In this document: piece after piece, positions 63,059 through 64,000 of the stretch
How the letters are laid out: each line of letters begins with the position of its first letter
Numbering within the stretch: position 1 is the stretch's first letter
Assembly: GCF_029203305.1 (NCBI RefSeq)
Contig: NC_089461.1
Coordinates: 496,001-560,000 of the forward strand
Length of the DNA: 64,000 nucleotides
Direction: 5' to 3'
Source: Yamadazyma tenuis
Lineage: Eukaryota; Ascomycota; Pichiomycetes; Serinales; Debaryomycetaceae
Position numbers and translations under genes: made by a program
Notes under the pieces: model-generated
What the model was told of the DNA's origin: nothing
The model's input: the letters and a program-made list of their open reading frames with translations, nothing else
The model's database searches: none

Positions 63059-64000
63059 CTACTTCACTTCTGCCTTTACAAGAGTTGAGTTCTTACACAA
63101 CTCACCTCTCTCATTAACCAACTTCTTTGGTTCCTGGCCTTCTTCCGTGTAAGTGACTTCAAAGTTTTCGGTGGTGGAGAAGAGTGGTTGACAGGTTTCA
63201 AAAATCTTCTTTTTAGGGTTCAATTGCTTCTCTGGCGTACCGTTGAAGTCCTCAAAGAACAACTTGTCACCAGGCTTGGAACCTTCGGGGGGGTTCACAA
63301 ATTCAACCTCAGTGGGGTTGGAAGCACACAATACCATCCCATTGGATTTAATACCTCTCATGGCCACAGGTTTCAAGTTGGCCACCACAATGACAAACCT
63401 TTGTTGCATTTGTTCCAAAGGAATGTACTTGACTAAACCTGAACAGATGGTTCTAGGTTCTTCTTCACCCACGTCAATGGTAGAAACGTAAAGAGAATCA
63501 GCGTTGGGGTGCTTGATGGCCTTTTGGATGAATCCCACTCTGAAGTCGATTAAACTTGGGCTTGGAGGCTTTTGGGCGGCTTTTTCAGCAGCAGCCTTTT
63601 CGGCGTTGGCCTTGGCTTTAGCAGCCTTAGCAGCCTTTTTGGCATCAGCTTTAGCCTTCTTTTCTTCTTCCGTCACTTCTTTCTTGTTATCCTTCTGGTC
63701 GGCATCTTGCTTCTTTGGTGCTTCTGGCTTGGTAGAGGCCACAGGAGCAGCCTTAGGAGCGTCTTCCTTCTTTTTCTTTTCCTTGATTTCTCTGGGAAGC
63801 TCCAAGTCCTTGTTGACTTCAAATTTGTCTTTGTGGTCAGTCAAGTTCTGGATCAAGTCTCCCCATCTGACAACGTGTCTGTAGTTGACAAAGTCCTCGG
63901 GCTTAAAAGACTTGATGGTGGGCAAAATTGAGTCGAATAACGTCAAGTCTACCTTGTTAAGCTCGTTGCCTAATAAGTAGGTGGAGGATCTCAAGGTGTC
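63059..64000 (-). CDS. ARC1: Arc1 tRNA-aminoacylation cofactor, C-terminal part (runs off right edge)
   Basis: Arc1 binds the cytosolic methionyl- and glutamyl-tRNA synthetases and tRNA, raising charging efficiency and keeping the enzymes in the cytoplasm. The 5' end of the gene is outside the window; at least 313 codons are present. The visible part begins in the GST-like N-terminal domain (TYLLGNELNKVDLTLFDSILP). It continues through a Lys/Ala-rich basic linker (KAKADAKKAAKAAKAKANAE region) into the C-terminal tRNA-binding OB fold, which begins DFRVGFIQKAIKHPNADSLYV. A conserved RGIKSNGMVLCASN block near the end is the EMAP-II/tRNA-binding signature. In S. cerevisiae ARC1 (YGL105W) is next to MLC1 (YGL106W), both present here. 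Confidence 0.92.
   Translation of the reverse strand, partial: DTLRSSTYLLGNELNKVDLTLFDSILPTIKSFKPEDFVNYRHVVRWGDLIQNLTDHKDKFEVNKDLELPREIKEKKKKEDAPKAAPVASTKPEAPKKQDADQKDNKKEVTEEEKKAKADAKKAAKAAKAKANAEKAAAEKAAQKPPSPSLIDFRVGFIQKAIKHPNADSLYVSTIDVGEEEPRTICSGLVKYIPLEQMQQRFVIVVANLKPVAMRGIKSNGMVLCASNPTEVEFVNPPEGSKPGDKLFFEDFNGTPEKQLNPKKKIFETCQPLFSTTENFEVTYTEEGQEPKKLVNERGELCKNSTLVKAEVK

Overview
This window is nuclear DNA of an ascomycete yeast, most likely of the CUG-Ser clade (Debaryomycetaceae/Metschnikowiaceae type). It is densely packed with intron-poor genes that have clear Saccharomyces/Candida orthologues, and intergenic gaps are mostly 50-600 bp. One conserved serine position in the ISW2 helicase domain is encoded by CTG, which fits reassigned CUG decoding. 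I see no bacterial operon structure, phage, CRISPR array or intact transposon.

Layout. 0-8 kb: a partial unidentified gene with an intron directly after its ATG, then an RRG1-like gene, RTR1, EMP65 (TAPT1 family), COX15 and an unidentified membrane-anchored protein. 8-14 kb, metabolic and accessory genes: an FRP1-type ferric reductase, a GRE2-type SDR reductase, a FEX fluoride exporter and a PaiB-like FMN-binding protein. 13.7-20 kb: three vacuolar-type membrane protein genes (fasciclin protein, AVT1, YML018C-like transporter). 20-36 kb: an OST3/OST6 subunit, UNG1, ISW2, DOT1 with a long N-terminal array, a YML020W-like hydrolase, RAD33, an unidentified 710-aa protein, ERV25 and MRPL39. 36-49 kb: CYM1, OAC1, MUB1 and ESP1 (separase). 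49-51.6 kb: a 2.6-kb gene-poor gap with one intact tRNA-Gly(GCC), two likely tRNA relics and a diverged inverted repeat. 51.6-64 kb: an unidentified acidic protein, a SYN8-like SNARE, VPS55, MPM1, a small ORF, MSE1, SMC5, MLC1 (intron after ATG), a Tim17/22/23-like protein, DOM34 and ARC1, which runs off the right edge.

Several neighbours are also neighbours in S. cerevisiae: RTR1-EMP65-COX15, a set from the YML009C-YML021C segment, MSE1-SMC5, and MLC1/ARC1. The window is therefore an ancestral chromosome segment rearranged by small inversions and insertions. Functional themes are mitochondrial biogenesis (COX15, CYM1, MRPL39, MSE1, OAC1, MPM1, RRG1-like), chromatin, DNA repair and segregation (ISW2, DOT1, UNG1, RAD33, SMC5, ESP1), and endomembrane or vacuole function (ERV25, VPS55, SYN8, AVT1, OST3/6, EMP65). 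Gene names rest on recognising protein families by eye; no database search was run. Start codons were checked in the DNA, and several long reading frames that open on TTG or GTG were trimmed to the first plausible ATG.
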